Of a DNA stretch of 64,000 nucleotides, positions 26,014 through 35,512 are shown one piece after another. Below the pieces are notes generated by a model. The model was not told the DNA's origin. It worked only from the letters and a program-made list of their open reading frames with translations, and ran no database searches. The translations under genes were made by a program, and so were the position numbers. The stretch comes from Salipiger mucosus DSM 16094 (GTDB lineage: Bacteria > Pseudomonadota > Alphaproteobacteria > Rhodobacterales > Rhodobacteraceae). Location of the stretch: contig NZ_KE557280.1 in NCBI RefSeq assembly GCF_000442255.1, positions 1 through 64,000 on the forward strand. The letters are read 5' to 3'. The stretch's first letter is position 1; every line of letters starts with the position of its first letter.

Positions 26014-26289
26014 ATGAACCACATCGATATCCTGGTCGGACGCCGAATCGCCGAGGCCCGCTCAAGACAGGGGCTGGCACGCGAGGCACTCGCGCGTGAG
26101 CTGAATATCGCTCCGTGGTTAATCGGTGAAATCGAGGATGGGCGCCGCAGGGCCTCCGCTCGGCAGCTTTTTGCCATCGGCGACCTTTTGGGGGTTGCCG
26201 TCACGAGATTCTTTATGGGAACCAAAGGGGGACAAGTGCAGAGTCTGTGCCCGGCCACATTGTTCAGACCCGGCCGGTGCAACCTCTGA
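26014..26289 (+). CDS. Small XRE-type helix-turn-helix regulator
   Basis: 91 residues. Residues 5-65 are a Cro/CI-type HTH (LVGRRIAEARSRQGLAREAL followed by ELNIAPWLIGEIEDGRRR). The tail is short and contains two Cys. It stands directly upstream of luxR in the same orientation, 139 bases before my chosen luxR start. It may control the quorum-sensing genes; there is no other visible target. Confidence 0.8.
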   Translation: MNHIDILVGRRIAEARSRQGLAREALARELNIAPWLIGEIEDGRRRASARQLFAIGDLLGVAVTRFFMGTKGGQVQSLCPATLFRPGRCNL

Positions 26290-26428
26290 GCCACTTTGGC
26301 GCGTTTTCCAGGTCGCATCCGGATGCGGTCTTTGCGTTTTTGGTTGCCTGCTGCCACAATCAGCACGAGACTCCGGACGAGACGTCCTGACCATCAGGGT
26401 TGGTCGCTCCGATATTGAAAGGCCTGTC

Positions 26429-27130
26429 TTGTCCGTTATTGACCTGAGCAAACTTCCGTTTCCGGAAAACGACCTCAAGTCTTTCCTCGACCAGGTTTGC
26501 GAGGCGAACGAGCTCGACTACGCGGCATACGCGGGGATCAACCCGATTGCCCAGACGGTGCACGGTTTCGTCAACTACCCGGACGAATGGCAGACGCTCT
26601 ACGTCGACCAGGGATTTCAGAACAGGGACCCGGCGCTGCTGGCGGCGAGCCGCAGCATCGCGCCGGTCGATTGGCAGCGCCTGCGCGGCGAGCAGAGCTT
26701 CAAGTCGATCTTTCGCGCGGCGCATGATTTCGGCATCTCCGAGCAGGGGATGACCATCCCGGTACGCGGGCCCTATGGCGACATGGGCATGTTCAGCGTC
26801 ACGCGCGACTGCCCGGACGAGGAATGGCGGCTGCTCAAGCGCAAGGTGCTGGGCGAGCTGCAGACCGCCGCCGTTCACCTGCATGACCATGTCATCAGTT
26901 CGCAGGCGCTCACGCGCGTGCTGCATCATCCGGCGCTGTCCAAGCGGGAAATCGAGATCCTGCAATGGATCGCGGCCGGAAAGACGCAGCAGGACGTGGC
27001 CGACATCTTGACGATTTCCAACCGTACGGTAGAAGTTCACCTTCGGTCAGGACGGAGCAAGCTGGGTGCGCTCACCACATCGCAAGCCGTCGGACGCGCA
27101 ATCGGCCTTGGGTTGATTCACCCCCTGTGA
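26429..27130 (+). CDS. luxR: LuxR-family quorum-sensing regulator
   Basis: 233 residues from a TTG at 26429 after GAAAGGCC. No ATG fits in frame, and this start gives the normal family length, whereas the frame open upstream to 26126 is not LuxR-like. The acyl-homoserine-lactone pocket residues are all present: Trp54, Tyr58, Asp67-Pro68, Trp82 and Gly102. The C-terminal GerE-type HTH spans about 168-228 (LSKREIEILQWIAAGKTQQD, ISNRTVEVHL). It should bind the signal made by the adjacent LuxI and act at the lux-box-like site before luxI. Confidence 0.9.
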   Translation: MSVIDLSKLPFPENDLKSFLDQVCEANELDYAAYAGINPIAQTVHGFVNYPDEWQTLYVDQGFQNRDPALLAASRSIAPVDWQRLRGEQSFKSIFRAAHDFGISEQGMTIPVRGPYGDMGMFSVTRDCPDEEWRLLKRKVLGELQTAAVHLHDHVISSQALTRVLHHPALSKREIEILQWIAAGKTQQDVADILTISNRTVEVHLRSGRSKLGALTTSQAVGRAIGLGLIHPL

Positions 27131-27136
27131 ACCATC

Positions 27137-27156
27137 CTACGGGATTTCCCCAATAG
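27137..27156. promoter_or_regulatory. Candidate lux box upstream of luxI
   Basis: CTACGGGATTTCCCCAATAG is a 20-bp imperfect palindrome with outer CTA/TAG and an inner perfect GGGATTTCCC. It starts 6 bases after the luxR stop and lies about 60 bases before the luxI start, where a LuxR activator site would be expected. The two halves are out of register by one base, so the assignment is moderate. Confidence 0.5.
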
Positions 27157-27213
27157 AAACATTCGCCGGTCCGAAGGAATATCTCCGTACAAACACGCTT
27201 ACGGAGAGGCACC

Positions 27214-28074
27214 ATGATCCTTGTTGTAGACGGGCTCAATCGACACCGATACACGAAACTGCTCGACCAGATGTTCGAACTGCGCGCGCGGGTTTTCCGC
27301 GATCGTCTTGGGTGGGACGTCAAGGTCGAGGACGGGAAGGAAATCGACGAGTTCGATGCCCTGGACCCGGCGTATATCCTCGGACTGAATGACGAAGGCC
27401 GCGTCGTGGCCTGCGTTCGCGCCCTGCAGACCACCGGTCCGCACATGCTGTCCGACGTCTTCTCGGCAATCCTCGACGGCGAGCCGCCGCTGCGCAGCGC
27501 GACGATCTGGGAATCGACCCGGTTCTGCGTCGACACCGACGTGCTCGACCGCGGCACATCGCGCCACTCGGTCAGCTTCGCGACCTGCGAGCTGATGGTC
27601 GGCGCCCTGGAGTACTCGCGAGACGCGGGCATCACGGACATCGTGACGGTCATCGACCCGATCATGAACCGCGTGCTCAAGCGCTCGGACTGCGCGCCCT
27701 ACGACTATCTCGGCTCGACCACGCCGATGGGCAAGACCTCGGCCATGGCCGCGCTGCTCGACTGCACGGACGAGCGCATCGACCGGGTCCGGGCCTTTGC
27801 CGGGATCGAGGGCGACGTCTTTGCCGACGCCGAGACCGAGGCCGCGCTGGCCGACGATGCGCCCGCGCAGGGCGGCGGCGCGGACATGGGCTCGCTGTTC
27901 GACCTGGTGCAGGCTCAGCCGGAGCCGCAACCCACCGAGCTCGAGCAGTACTGCCTCGACCAGGTGGCGGCGGCCGAGACCGACGAGGAGCGTGACGCGG
28001 CGCGCCGCCTGGCGGCCGAGCTGTGCCGCGCCGGCATGGTGAGCGACCGGGCGCTGGCAGCCATCAACTGCTGA
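27214..28074 (+). CDS. luxI: Acyl-homoserine lactone synthase with long C-terminal extension
   Basis: 286 residues; most LuxI proteins have 200-220. The conserved positions are present: Arg24, Phe28, Trp34, Asp46, Asp48, Arg69, Glu100 and Arg103 (ELRARVF, GWDV, EFDALDPAYI, ATIWESTRF). It makes an acyl-homoserine lactone from SAM and acyl-ACP. After about residue 210 comes an acidic linker and a helical tail (ELEQYCLDQVAAAETDEERD) of unknown role. It starts 83 bases after luxR in the same direction. The specialised ACP genes upstream may or may not supply its acyl donor. Confidence 0.93.
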   Translation: MILVVDGLNRHRYTKLLDQMFELRARVFRDRLGWDVKVEDGKEIDEFDALDPAYILGLNDEGRVVACVRALQTTGPHMLSDVFSAILDGEPPLRSATIWESTRFCVDTDVLDRGTSRHSVSFATCELMVGALEYSRDAGITDIVTVIDPIMNRVLKRSDCAPYDYLGSTTPMGKTSAMAALLDCTDERIDRVRAFAGIEGDVFADAETEAALADDAPAQGGGADMGSLFDLVQAQPEPQPTELEQYCLDQVAAAETDEERDAARRLAAELCRAGMVSDRALAAINC

Positions 28075-28160
28075 GCTCGGGGCCGGCCGGATAGCCCGGC
28101 CTTGCCAATCGATGCCGTGCGCGCCAGCGTGCGCGGACAGGACAAGACTGTTGCAGGTTG

Positions 28161-28196
28161 GATTTGCCTCTCCGCCTGCGGCAGGATTGCACGCGT
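28161..28196. ncRNA. Putative small RNA unit, copy 1
   Basis: Begins GATTTGCCTCTCCGCC and ends ATTGCACGCGT. It contains CCTG-CGG-CAGG, a 4-bp hairpin (28175-28185). Copy 2 keeps the same hairpin through paired substitutions (T-A to C-G). The CCTCTCC just before the hairpin is complementary to Shine-Dalgarno sequences, a common seed in regulatory RNAs. Transcription, strand and ends are not known. Confidence 0.35.
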
Positions 28197-28352
28197 ATGT
28201 CCGGCTCTTGCGGGCGGCGCGCTGCGATCGTGACGAGGCAACCGACCCCTGCCGCCTTCGACCGTCATCGTCGGGGGCGTGATACCCGCGCGACTCCGGC
28301 TCTGCCCGGCGTCGGCCTGTTTTGGTGTGCACATGCAAACCGCCACGGTGCA

Positions 28353-28388
28353 GATGTGCCTCTCTGCCCGCGGCGGGATTGCAGACGT
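28353..28388. ncRNA. Putative small RNA unit, copy 2
   Basis: Begins GATGTGCCTCTCTGCC and ends ATTGCAGACGT, identical to copy 1 at 30 of 36 positions. The hairpin is CCCG-CGG-CGGG (28367-28377). The two differences inside the stem compensate each other. A strong GC stem follows within 20 bases. Confidence 0.35.
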
Positions 28389-28438
28389 GCCATCAGATGC
28401 CGGCCGGCGCGACCCGCGCCGCGCCGGCTCTGGCCGGG

Positions 28439-29446
28439 CTAGCGCTGCTGCACGCGTCCCAGGCAGCCGGCGACATCCGCCATGCGTGCCGAGAAGCCCC
28501 ACTCGTTGTCGTACCAGGCCAGCACGCGCACGGTGCGCTTGCCCACGACCTTGGTCTGGTCGGGCGCGAAGATCGAGCTGGCCGTGGTATGGTTGAAATC
28601 GACCGAGACCTTGGGCTCGGGATCGTAGTCCATCACCATGCCCATGTGGCCCGCCACCGCCTCGCGCACCACTTCGTTCACGTCCTCGACCGTCACGTCC
28701 TTGGAGGCCTGGAAGGTCAGGTCCACGGCGCTCACGTTGGGCGTGGGCACGCGCATGGCCGAGCCGTCGAGCTTGCCCCTGAGGTTGGGCAGCACCTCGC
28801 CGATGGCCTTCGCGGCGCCGGTCGAGGTCGGGATCATCGCCATGGCCGCCGCCCGTGCGCGGTAGAGATCGTTGTGCCGCCGGTCCAGCGTGGGCTGGTC
28901 GCCGGTGTAGGAGTGGATCGTGGTCATGATGCCGCTCTCGATGCCGATGGCCTCGTCCAGCACCTTGGCCAGCGGGGCGAGCCCGTTGGTGGTGCAGGAG
29001 CCGTTCGAGATCATCACGTCGCCCTCGACCAGATCGCGGTGGTTCACGCCATAGACCACGGTCTTCTGCACGTTCTTCGCGGGCGCCGAGATCAGCACCG
29101 ACTTCGCGCCCTGGCGGACGTGCTGCATGGCCTTGTCGCCGTCGTTGAACTGGCCCGTGCACTCCAGCACCACGTCGCAGCCCGTCCAGTCGAGCGCGGT
29201 CATGTCGTAGGTCGACATCACCTCCATCGGGCCGCGGCCGAGGTCGAGCGTGCCGTCGCCCACGCGCACCTCTCCGCCGAAGCGGCCGTGCACGCTGTCG
29301 TAGCGCAGCAGGTGCGCCGCGGTCTCGAGCGGGCCGGTGGCGTTGATCTTGACCACCTGCACGTCGTTGCGCGCGCTCTCGGCGATATGGGCGAGGGTGC
29401 AGCGGCCGATGCGGCCGAATCCGTTGATGCCGACGGTGACGGTCAT
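28439..29446 (-). CDS. gap: Glyceraldehyde-3-phosphate dehydrogenase
   Basis: 335 residues, full length. NAD-binding TVTVGINGFGRIGR opens the protein; the catalytic Cys151 lies in ISNGSCTTNGLAP, and HSYTGDQPTLD, NEWGFSARM close the catalytic domain. It interconverts glyceraldehyde-3-phosphate and 1,3-bisphosphoglycerate in glycolysis or gluconeogenesis. No pgk follows. The two LacI-type palindromes at 29540 and 29560 lie about 95-125 bases upstream of the start, and a similar pair lies upstream of eno. Confidence 0.95.
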   Translation of the reverse strand: MTVTVGINGFGRIGRCTLAHIAESARNDVQVVKINATGPLETAAHLLRYDSVHGRFGGEVRVGDGTLDLGRGPMEVMSTYDMTALDWTGCDVVLECTGQFNDGDKAMQHVRQGAKSVLISAPAKNVQKTVVYGVNHRDLVEGDVMISNGSCTTNGLAPLAKVLDEAIGIESGIMTTIHSYTGDQPTLDRRHNDLYRARAAAMAMIPTSTGAAKAIGEVLPNLRGKLDGSAMRVPTPNVSAVDLTFQASKDVTVEDVNEVVREAVAGHMGMVMDYDPEPKVSVDFNHTTASSIFAPDQTKVVGKRTVRVLAWYDNEWGFSARMADVAGCLGRVQQR

Positions 29447-29539
29447 GGGGCGGGGTCTCCTTGCGCGGTCCGGGTTTCGGGGGTTCGTATACGGCTGTAT
29501 GCCAGTCGGTGAAATGGAAAAAATCGATTTATGGCAATA

Positions 29540-29573
29540 TGTTAGCGATAAACTCGGGGTTTGGGCGCTAACG
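29540..29573. promoter_or_regulatory. Paired LacI-type operators upstream of gap
   Basis: TGTTAGCGATAAAC (29540-29553) and TTTGGGCGCTAACG (29560-29573) match TGTTAGCGCTAACA at 11 and 10 of 14 positions, with centres 20 bases apart. The centre TAGCG/CGCTA is that of LacI-family sites. In Rhodobacter sphaeroides the LacI-family regulator CceR controls glycolytic genes, which makes a CceR orthologue the first candidate. Confidence 0.5.
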
Positions 29574-29668
29574 GTGCCGCGCTTCCGGGCCATGCCCGCG
29601 CGGTGCAGCTCCCTTGCGCCCGTCGCCGCGCCCGCTAGGTTGGCGGGAAACCGGAACGGGAGACGGGC

Positions 29669-30643
29669 ATGAGCGGGCTTCTGGCGCTACTCGACGACGT
29701 GGCGGGCATCGCCAAGATCGCGGCCGCCTCGGTCGACGACATCTCGGCCCATGCGGCCAAGGCGGGCTCCAAGGCTGCCGGCGTGGTGATCGACGACGCG
29801 GCGGTGACGCCGAAGTACATGCAGGGCTTCGCGCCCGCGCGCGAGCTGCCCATCGTCTGGCGCATCGCCCGCGGCTCGGTCGTCAACAAGCTGCTGATCC
29901 TGCTGCCCGCCGCGCTGCTGCTGGCGGCCTTCGCGCCCTGGGCGATCCCGGTGCTGCTGATCGCCGGCGGCTCCTACCTCTGCTTCGAGGGCGCCGAGAA
30001 GGTGCTGCACGTGCTGCTGCCGAAGGGCGAGCACTCCGGCGGCCCGGACGGCAGCCACGACGTTGGCGATCCGGCGCATCTCGAGGAAAAGCGGGTGAAG
30101 GGCGCGATCAAGACCGACTTCATCCTCTCGGCCGAGATCATGACGATCTCGCTCTCGACCATCGAGGCGCCCGAGATCTGGATCCAGGCCCTGGTGCTGG
30201 CCCTGGTGGCCGTGGGCATCACCGCGCTCGTCTACGGCGCGGTGGCGCTCATCGTGAAGATGGACGACATCGGCCTCTGGCTCAGCCGGGTCGGCCGCCT
30301 CGGCGCCACCCGCGCGCTTGGGCGCGGCATCGTCAAGGGCATGCCCTGGGTGATGAAACTCATCGCCTTCGTGGGCACCATCGCCATGCTCTGGGTCGGC
30401 GGCTCGATCATCGTGCACTCGCTGGCGCAGATGGGCTGGCACTGGCCCGAGGAGATGATCCACCACGCCGCCGAGGCGGCCGCCCATGCCGCGGGCGAGG
30501 ATCTCGCCGCCAGCGCCACCTGGACCGTGACCGCGCTGATCGACGGCCTGCTCGGCCTGCTCTGGGGCGCCATTCTCGTGCCCGTGGTCACGAAACTCGT
30601 CCTGCCGCTCTTCCCCGGCAAGGCCGGCGCCGCCGGTCACTGA
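29669..30643 (+). CDS. DUF808 inner-membrane protein
   Basis: 324 residues. The N-terminus matches DUF808 (SGLLALLDDVAGIAKIAAASVDDISAHA), followed by AGVVIDDAAVTPKYM and several hydrophobic segments (LLILLPAALLLAAFAPWAIPVLLI; later pairs near 160-190 and 225-250). The E. coli member is YedI. The function of the family is not known. It is divergent from gap, sharing its 222-base upstream region, and convergent with tkt. Confidence 0.88.
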   Translation: MSGLLALLDDVAGIAKIAAASVDDISAHAAKAGSKAAGVVIDDAAVTPKYMQGFAPARELPIVWRIARGSVVNKLLILLPAALLLAAFAPWAIPVLLIAGGSYLCFEGAEKVLHVLLPKGEHSGGPDGSHDVGDPAHLEEKRVKGAIKTDFILSAEIMTISLSTIEAPEIWIQALVLALVAVGITALVYGAVALIVKMDDIGLWLSRVGRLGATRALGRGIVKGMPWVMKLIAFVGTIAMLWVGGSIIVHSLAQMGWHWPEEMIHHAAEAAAHAAGEDLAASATWTVTALIDGLLGLLWGAILVPVVTKLVLPLFPGKAGAAGH

Positions 30644-30654
30644 GCCTCGCCACG

Positions 30655-30687
30655 AAAAGGGGCGCGGCCCATCGGCCCGCGCCCCCG
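30655..30687. terminator. Bidirectional terminator between DUF808 and tkt
   Basis: GGGGCGCGGCCCATCGGCCCGCGCCCC forms a strong stem; on the minus strand it is followed by TTTTCG. It is preceded on that strand by copy A of the RIWNKKK motif, so it may end the tkt transcript. Confidence 0.7.
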
Positions 30688-30688
30688 T

Positions 30689-30712
30689 GCTTCTTCTTGT
30701 TCCAAATACGCA
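30689..30712 (-). repeat. RIWNKKK motif, copy A
   Basis: A 24-base sequence (minus strand TGCGTATTTGGAACAAGAAG plus AAGC) identical to copies at 56186-56209 and 57078-57101. Here it lies 40 bases after the tkt stop. A TTG precedes CGT ATT TGG but there is no ribosome-binding site and no early stop, so this copy is probably not translated. Confidence 0.8.
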
Positions 30713-30751
30713 AATCGCGCCGCCGCAGGCGGCGCGGCCCGCGCTTGCGGC

Positions 30752-32767
30752 TCAGAGCAGCCCCTTGACCTTCGCCGCCACGTTCTCGGCGGTGATGCCG
30801 AACTTCTCGAAGAGCTCGCCCGCCGGCGCCGAGGCGCCGAAGCTGTCCATGCCGACGAAGCCGGCCTTGGCCTCGCGGCCGCGCTCGCCCAGCAGCCAGC
30901 GGTCCCAGCCCATGCGGACCGCCGCCTCGACGCCGACGCGGACCGGGCCCGCGGGCAGCACGCGCTTGCGGTAGGCCTCGTCCTGCTCGGCGAAGAGCTC
31001 CCAGCAGGGCATGGAGACGACGCGGGTGCCGATGCCCTCGGCCTGCAGCGCCTCGCGCGCCGCGAGCGCCAGCGAGACCTCCGAGCCCGTCGCGAGCAGG
31101 ATGGCCTGTCGCTTGCCCTCGGCCTCGGCCAGCACGTAGGCGCCGCGCTCCACGAGGTTGCCGGTCTTGTGCTCGGTCCGCACGGTGGGCAGCCCCTGGC
31201 GCGTCAGCGAGAGCACCGAGGGGCGCGAACCCTGGCGCAGGGCGATCTCCCAGCTCTCGGCGGTCTCGACCGCGTCCGCGGGGCGGAAGACCAGCGTGTT
31301 GGGCGTGGCCCGGCTGATCGCCAGGTGCTCGACCGGCTGGTGCGTCGGGCCGTCCTCGCCGAGGCCGATGCTGTCGTGGGTCATCACGTAGACCGTGGGA
31401 ACCTGCATCAGCGCCGAGAGGCGCATCGCGGGGCGCGCGTAGTCGGTGAAGCACATGAAGGTGCCGCCGTAGGGCCGGATGCCGCCGTGCAGCGCCATGC
31501 CGTTCATCGCCGCGGCCATGCCGTGTTCGCGGATGCCCCAGCGCACGTAGCGGCCCTTGCGGTTGGTCTCGTCGAAATCGCCGAGGTCCGCGGTCAGCGT
31601 GTTGTTCGAGCCGGTGAGGTCGGCCGAGCCGCCCACGGTCTCGGGCATGATCGGGTTCACCACCTCGAGCACCATCTCGGAGGCCTTGCGCGTGGCGACC
31701 TTGGGCTGGGTCTCGGAGACCTGCTTCTTCAGCGCCTTGATGGTGGCCGAGAGCTTTTTCGGGGCCTCGCCGGACATGACGCGGTCGAACTCGGCGCGGC
31801 GGCGCTCGGAGAGCTCGCCCATGCGCGCCTCCCAGGCCTCGCGGTCGGCGGCGCCGCGGCTGCCGACGCCTTCCCACCAGGACTTGATCTCGGCGGGCAC
31901 GTCGAAGGGCCCGGCGGTCCAGCCCCAGCCCTGCTTGGCGGTGGCGTTGGCCTCGTCGTCGGTCAGCGCGCCGTGGCCCTTGGCGGTGTCCTGCGCGGCG
32001 TGGCCGAGCGCGATATGCGTCTTGCAGGCGATCATCGAGGGCTTGCGCGACTTCTTCGCGGCGGTGATGGCGGCGTCGATGGCCTCGGGATCGTGGCCGT
32101 CGATCTCCTGCACGTGCCAGCCCGCGGCCTTGAAGCGCTGCACCTGGTTGGTGCGGTCGGCCATCGAGACCTTGCCGTCGATGGTGATGTCGTTGTTGTC
32201 CCAGAAGACCACCATCTTGCCCAGCTGGTAGCGGCCGGCCAGCGAGATCGCCTCGTGGCTGATGCCCTCCATCAGGCAGCCGTCGCCGGCAAAGACGTAG
32301 GTCATGTGATCCACGGCCTTCTTGCCGAAGCGGGCGCGCAGCATCTCCTCGGCCATGGCGAAGCCCACCGCGTTGCTGATGCCCTGGCCGAGCGGGCCGG
32401 TCGTGGTCTCGATGGCGTCGGCGTGGAAGTTCTCGGGGTGGCCGGCGGTGCGGGCGCCCCACTGGCGGAAGTTCTTCACCTCCTCCAGCGTGATCTGCGG
32501 ATCGCCCGAGAGGTAGAGCAGCGCGTAGAGCAGCATCGAGCCGTGGCCGTTCGACAGGATGAACCGGTCGCGGTCGGGCCAGGTGGGATTGGCCGCGTCG
32601 AATTTCATGTGCTTCGACCAGAGCACCGTCGCGATGTCGGCCATGCCGATGGGCATGCCGGAGTGGCCGGAGTTGGCTTCGGCGACCGCGTCGAGTGCGA
32701 GCGCGCGGATCGCGGTGGCGCGCATCCAGTGATCGGGGTGGGCGTTGCGCAGGGCGTCGATATCCAC
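30752..32767 (-). CDS. tkt: Transketolase
   Basis: 671 residues, full length. The thiamine diphosphate motif is [10 protein letters not shown] followed after about 27 residues by [10 protein letters not shown]; the start region [21 protein letters not shown] and [19 protein letters not shown] are family hallmarks. It transfers two-carbon units in the pentose phosphate and Calvin-type pathways. I choose the GTG at 32767, preceded by AGAGAGGA; an ATG at 32809 would add 14 residues. There are no Calvin-cycle genes nearby. Confidence 0.94.
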   Translation of the reverse strand: MDIDALRNAHPDHWMRATAIRALALDAVAEANSGHSGMPIGMADIATVLWSKHMKFDAANPTWPDRDRFILSNGHGSMLLYALLYLSGDPQITLEEVKNFRQWGARTAGHPENFHADAIETTTGPLGQGISNAVGFAMAEEMLRARFGKKAVDHMTYVFAGDGCLMEGISHEAISLAGRYQLGKMVVFWDNNDITIDGKVSMADRTNQVQRFKAAGWHVQEIDGHDPEAIDAAITAAKKSRKPSMIACKTHIALGHAAQDTAKGHGALTDDEANATAKQGWGWTAGPFDVPAEIKSWWEGVGSRGAADREAWEARMGELSERRRAEFDRVMSGEAPKKLSATIKALKKQVSETQPKVATRKASEMVLEVVNPIMPETVGGSADLTGSNNTLTADLGDFDETNRKGRYVRWGIREHGMAAAMNGMALHGGIRPYGGTFMCFTDYARPAMRLSALMQVPTVYVMTHDSIGLGEDGPTHQPVEHLAISRATPNTLVFRPADAVETAESWEIALRQGSRPSVLSLTRQGLPTVRTEHKTGNLVERGAYVLAEAEGKRQAILLATGSEVSLALAAREALQAEGIGTRVVSMPCWELFAEQDEAYRKRVLPAGPVRVGVEAAVRMGWDRWLLGERGREAKAGFVGMDSFGASAPAGELFEKFGITAENVAAKVKGLL

Positions 32768-32992
32768 GGGGTGCGTCCTCTCTGTCCCGGAACTGTTGGC
32801 CGGGTGCATAGCAGCGTGGCGTTAAAGTGCAAGCTTGGCCGGCAGCTCGCCGGCAGGATGAAGCCCGCCGCGTAAGGCCTTGGAACATATGGGGCGCAAT
32901 TTGCCGCGGCGCTTGGTAGACTTGTCCCCAAAGGGGCGGAGCCGATTCGTCAGGCCAGACAGCCCCGTCAGGCAAGGCATGAAAGGGGCAAG

Positions 32993-33574
32993 ATGACCCA
33001 GATCGACGAGTTTCAGTCGAGGATCTCGCGGGCCCTCGACCGCATCGCGCAGGGCGTGGAGGGGCTGAGCCAGCGCCCCGCCGAGGCGCCCGCGCCGGAG
33101 CCCGAGGCGCTGGAGGCGGAGCCGCAGCCGGCTGCCGTGGCAGAGCCGGCCCCGGCGGACGACGAGGAGATCGCCGCGCTGCGCGAGGCGCTCGACGAGG
33201 AGCGGCTGGCGAACGCCCAGCTCGAGGAACGCAACAAGGTGCTGAACGCGCGGCTGACGGAACAGGCCGAGCCCGCGCCGGACGCCGCCCAGCAGGAGCA
33301 GCTGGCCGCGCAGCGCGAGATGCTGGCCGATCTCGACGCCGAGCTGCAGCGCCTGCGCGCCTCGAACGACATGCTGCGAGAGACCAACCAGGAGATGCGC
33401 GCGGCGCTCGAGGCGGGCGTCGGCGAGCCGCATCTCATCAACCAGGCGATGCTGGCCGAGCTCGAGGGCCTGCGCGCCACGCGCGCGGCCGAAAGCTCGG
33501 AGGCGCGCGCCGTGCTGAGCGCGATCGAGCCGCTGCTGGCGGCCAACGAGGGCGCGACCGGGGAGGCGATGTGA
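32993..33574 (+). CDS. Coiled-coil protein encoded with ZapA
   Basis: 193 residues, acidic and mostly helical. A Pro/Ala/Glu-rich linker (about 28-55) precedes a long coiled coil (EEIAALREALDEERLANAQL; QREMLADLDAELQRLRASND). No known domain. Its stop overlaps the zapA ATG (TGATG), so the two proteins are made together and may act together at the division site. This arrangement is inference from overlap; no localisation signal is visible. Confidence 0.7.
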   Translation: MTQIDEFQSRISRALDRIAQGVEGLSQRPAEAPAPEPEALEAEPQPAAVAEPAPADDEEIAALREALDEERLANAQLEERNKVLNARLTEQAEPAPDAAQQEQLAAQREMLADLDAELQRLRASNDMLRETNQEMRAALEAGVGEPHLINQAMLAELEGLRATRAAESSEARAVLSAIEPLLAANEGATGEAM

Positions 33575-33975
33575 TGGCGCAGACCGAGATCGGAATCACC
33601 ATTGGCGGCCGCACCTTCGACGTGGCCTGCCAGGAGGGCGAGGAACAGTTCCTGCTGACCGCCGCGCGGATGCTCGACACCGAGGCGCAGGTGCTGGTCG
33701 AGCAGATCGGCCGGATGCCGGAGTCGCGCATGCTGCTGATGTCGGGGCTGATGCTGGCCGACAAGACCGCCGGGCTCGAGGACCGGCTGCGCGAGGCCGA
33801 GGAGCGGCTGACGCGGATGTCCGAGGAGCTCAAGGCGCTGCGCGAGCGTCCGGCGCCGGCGCCGGAGCAGGTCGAGGTGCCGGTCATTCCCGCCGGCGTG
33901 AGCGAGGCCATGGCCGAGATCGCCGCCCGCGCCGAGGCGCTGGCCGACGAGGTCGAGGAAAAGGCCGCGGGCTGA
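33574..33975 (+). CDS. zapA: Cell division protein ZapA
   Basis: 133 residues. The ZapA N-terminal globular domain is clear (EIGITIGGRTFDVACQEGEE, then LLTAARMLDTEA) and a helical tail follows (KTAGLEDRLREAEERLTRMS). ZapA cross-links FtsZ filaments in the cytoplasm. The ATG at 33574 overlaps the upstream stop and lies at good distance from GGGGAGG; GTG 33571 is an alternative. It is longer than E. coli ZapA by a Pro-rich C-terminal segment. Confidence 0.88.
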   Translation: MAQTEIGITIGGRTFDVACQEGEEQFLLTAARMLDTEAQVLVEQIGRMPESRMLLMSGLMLADKTAGLEDRLREAEERLTRMSEELKALRERPAPAPEQVEVPVIPAGVSEAMAEIAARAEALADEVEEKAAG

Positions 33976-34028
33976 CGCGGGCCGGGCAGGGCGCAGCGAC
34001 CGCCCTGCGCGTGACCCCGGAACGAGAC

Positions 34029-34061
34029 GGCGCGCCCCCTCGAGGACGCGCCTGATTTTTT
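34029..34061 (+). terminator. Intrinsic terminator after zapA
   Basis: GGCGCG (34029-34034) and CGCGCC (34047-34052) form a stem followed by TGATTTTTT. It ends the coiled-coil/zapA transcript before the convergent eno gene. Confidence 0.75.
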
Positions 34062-34082
34062 GGTCGAGTGTCCGCAGGTGCC

Positions 34083-35426
<1,344 letters not shown>

Positions 35427-35429
35427 TCA

Positions 35430-35472
35430 TGCTAACGCTAACACCCATGCCGGTCAGGGGGTTGCGCTAACA
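35430..35472. promoter_or_regulatory. Paired LacI-type operators upstream of eno
   Basis: The plus-strand sequences TGCTAACGCTAACA (35430-35443) and GGGTTGCGCTAACA (35459-35472) match TGTTAGCGCTAACA or its complement at 12 and 11 of 14 positions, centres 29 bases apart. They lie in the only gap between trpE and eno and resemble the pair before gap. Confidence 0.55.
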
Positions 35473-35512
35473 AAGGGCAGGCGGGCCGGAGGGATGCCGG
35501 CCCGGGCGGACT

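Larger units (their letters stand above)
28075..28438. other. Non-coding region with tandem RNA-like units
   Basis: 364 bases between luxI and the convergent gap gene. It has no credible protein frame but contains the two related 36-nt units at 28161 and 28353 (192 bases apart) and, at about 28404-28429, a long GCCGGCGCG/CGCGCCGGC stem that may terminate transcription from either side. Confidence 0.5.

Noticed and set aside
33976-34082. 6S RNA gene after zapA, as often found in proteobacteria
   Set aside because: The gap is only 107 bases and is filled by two short hairpins, the second with a T run; there is no room for a ~160-nt 6S fold.
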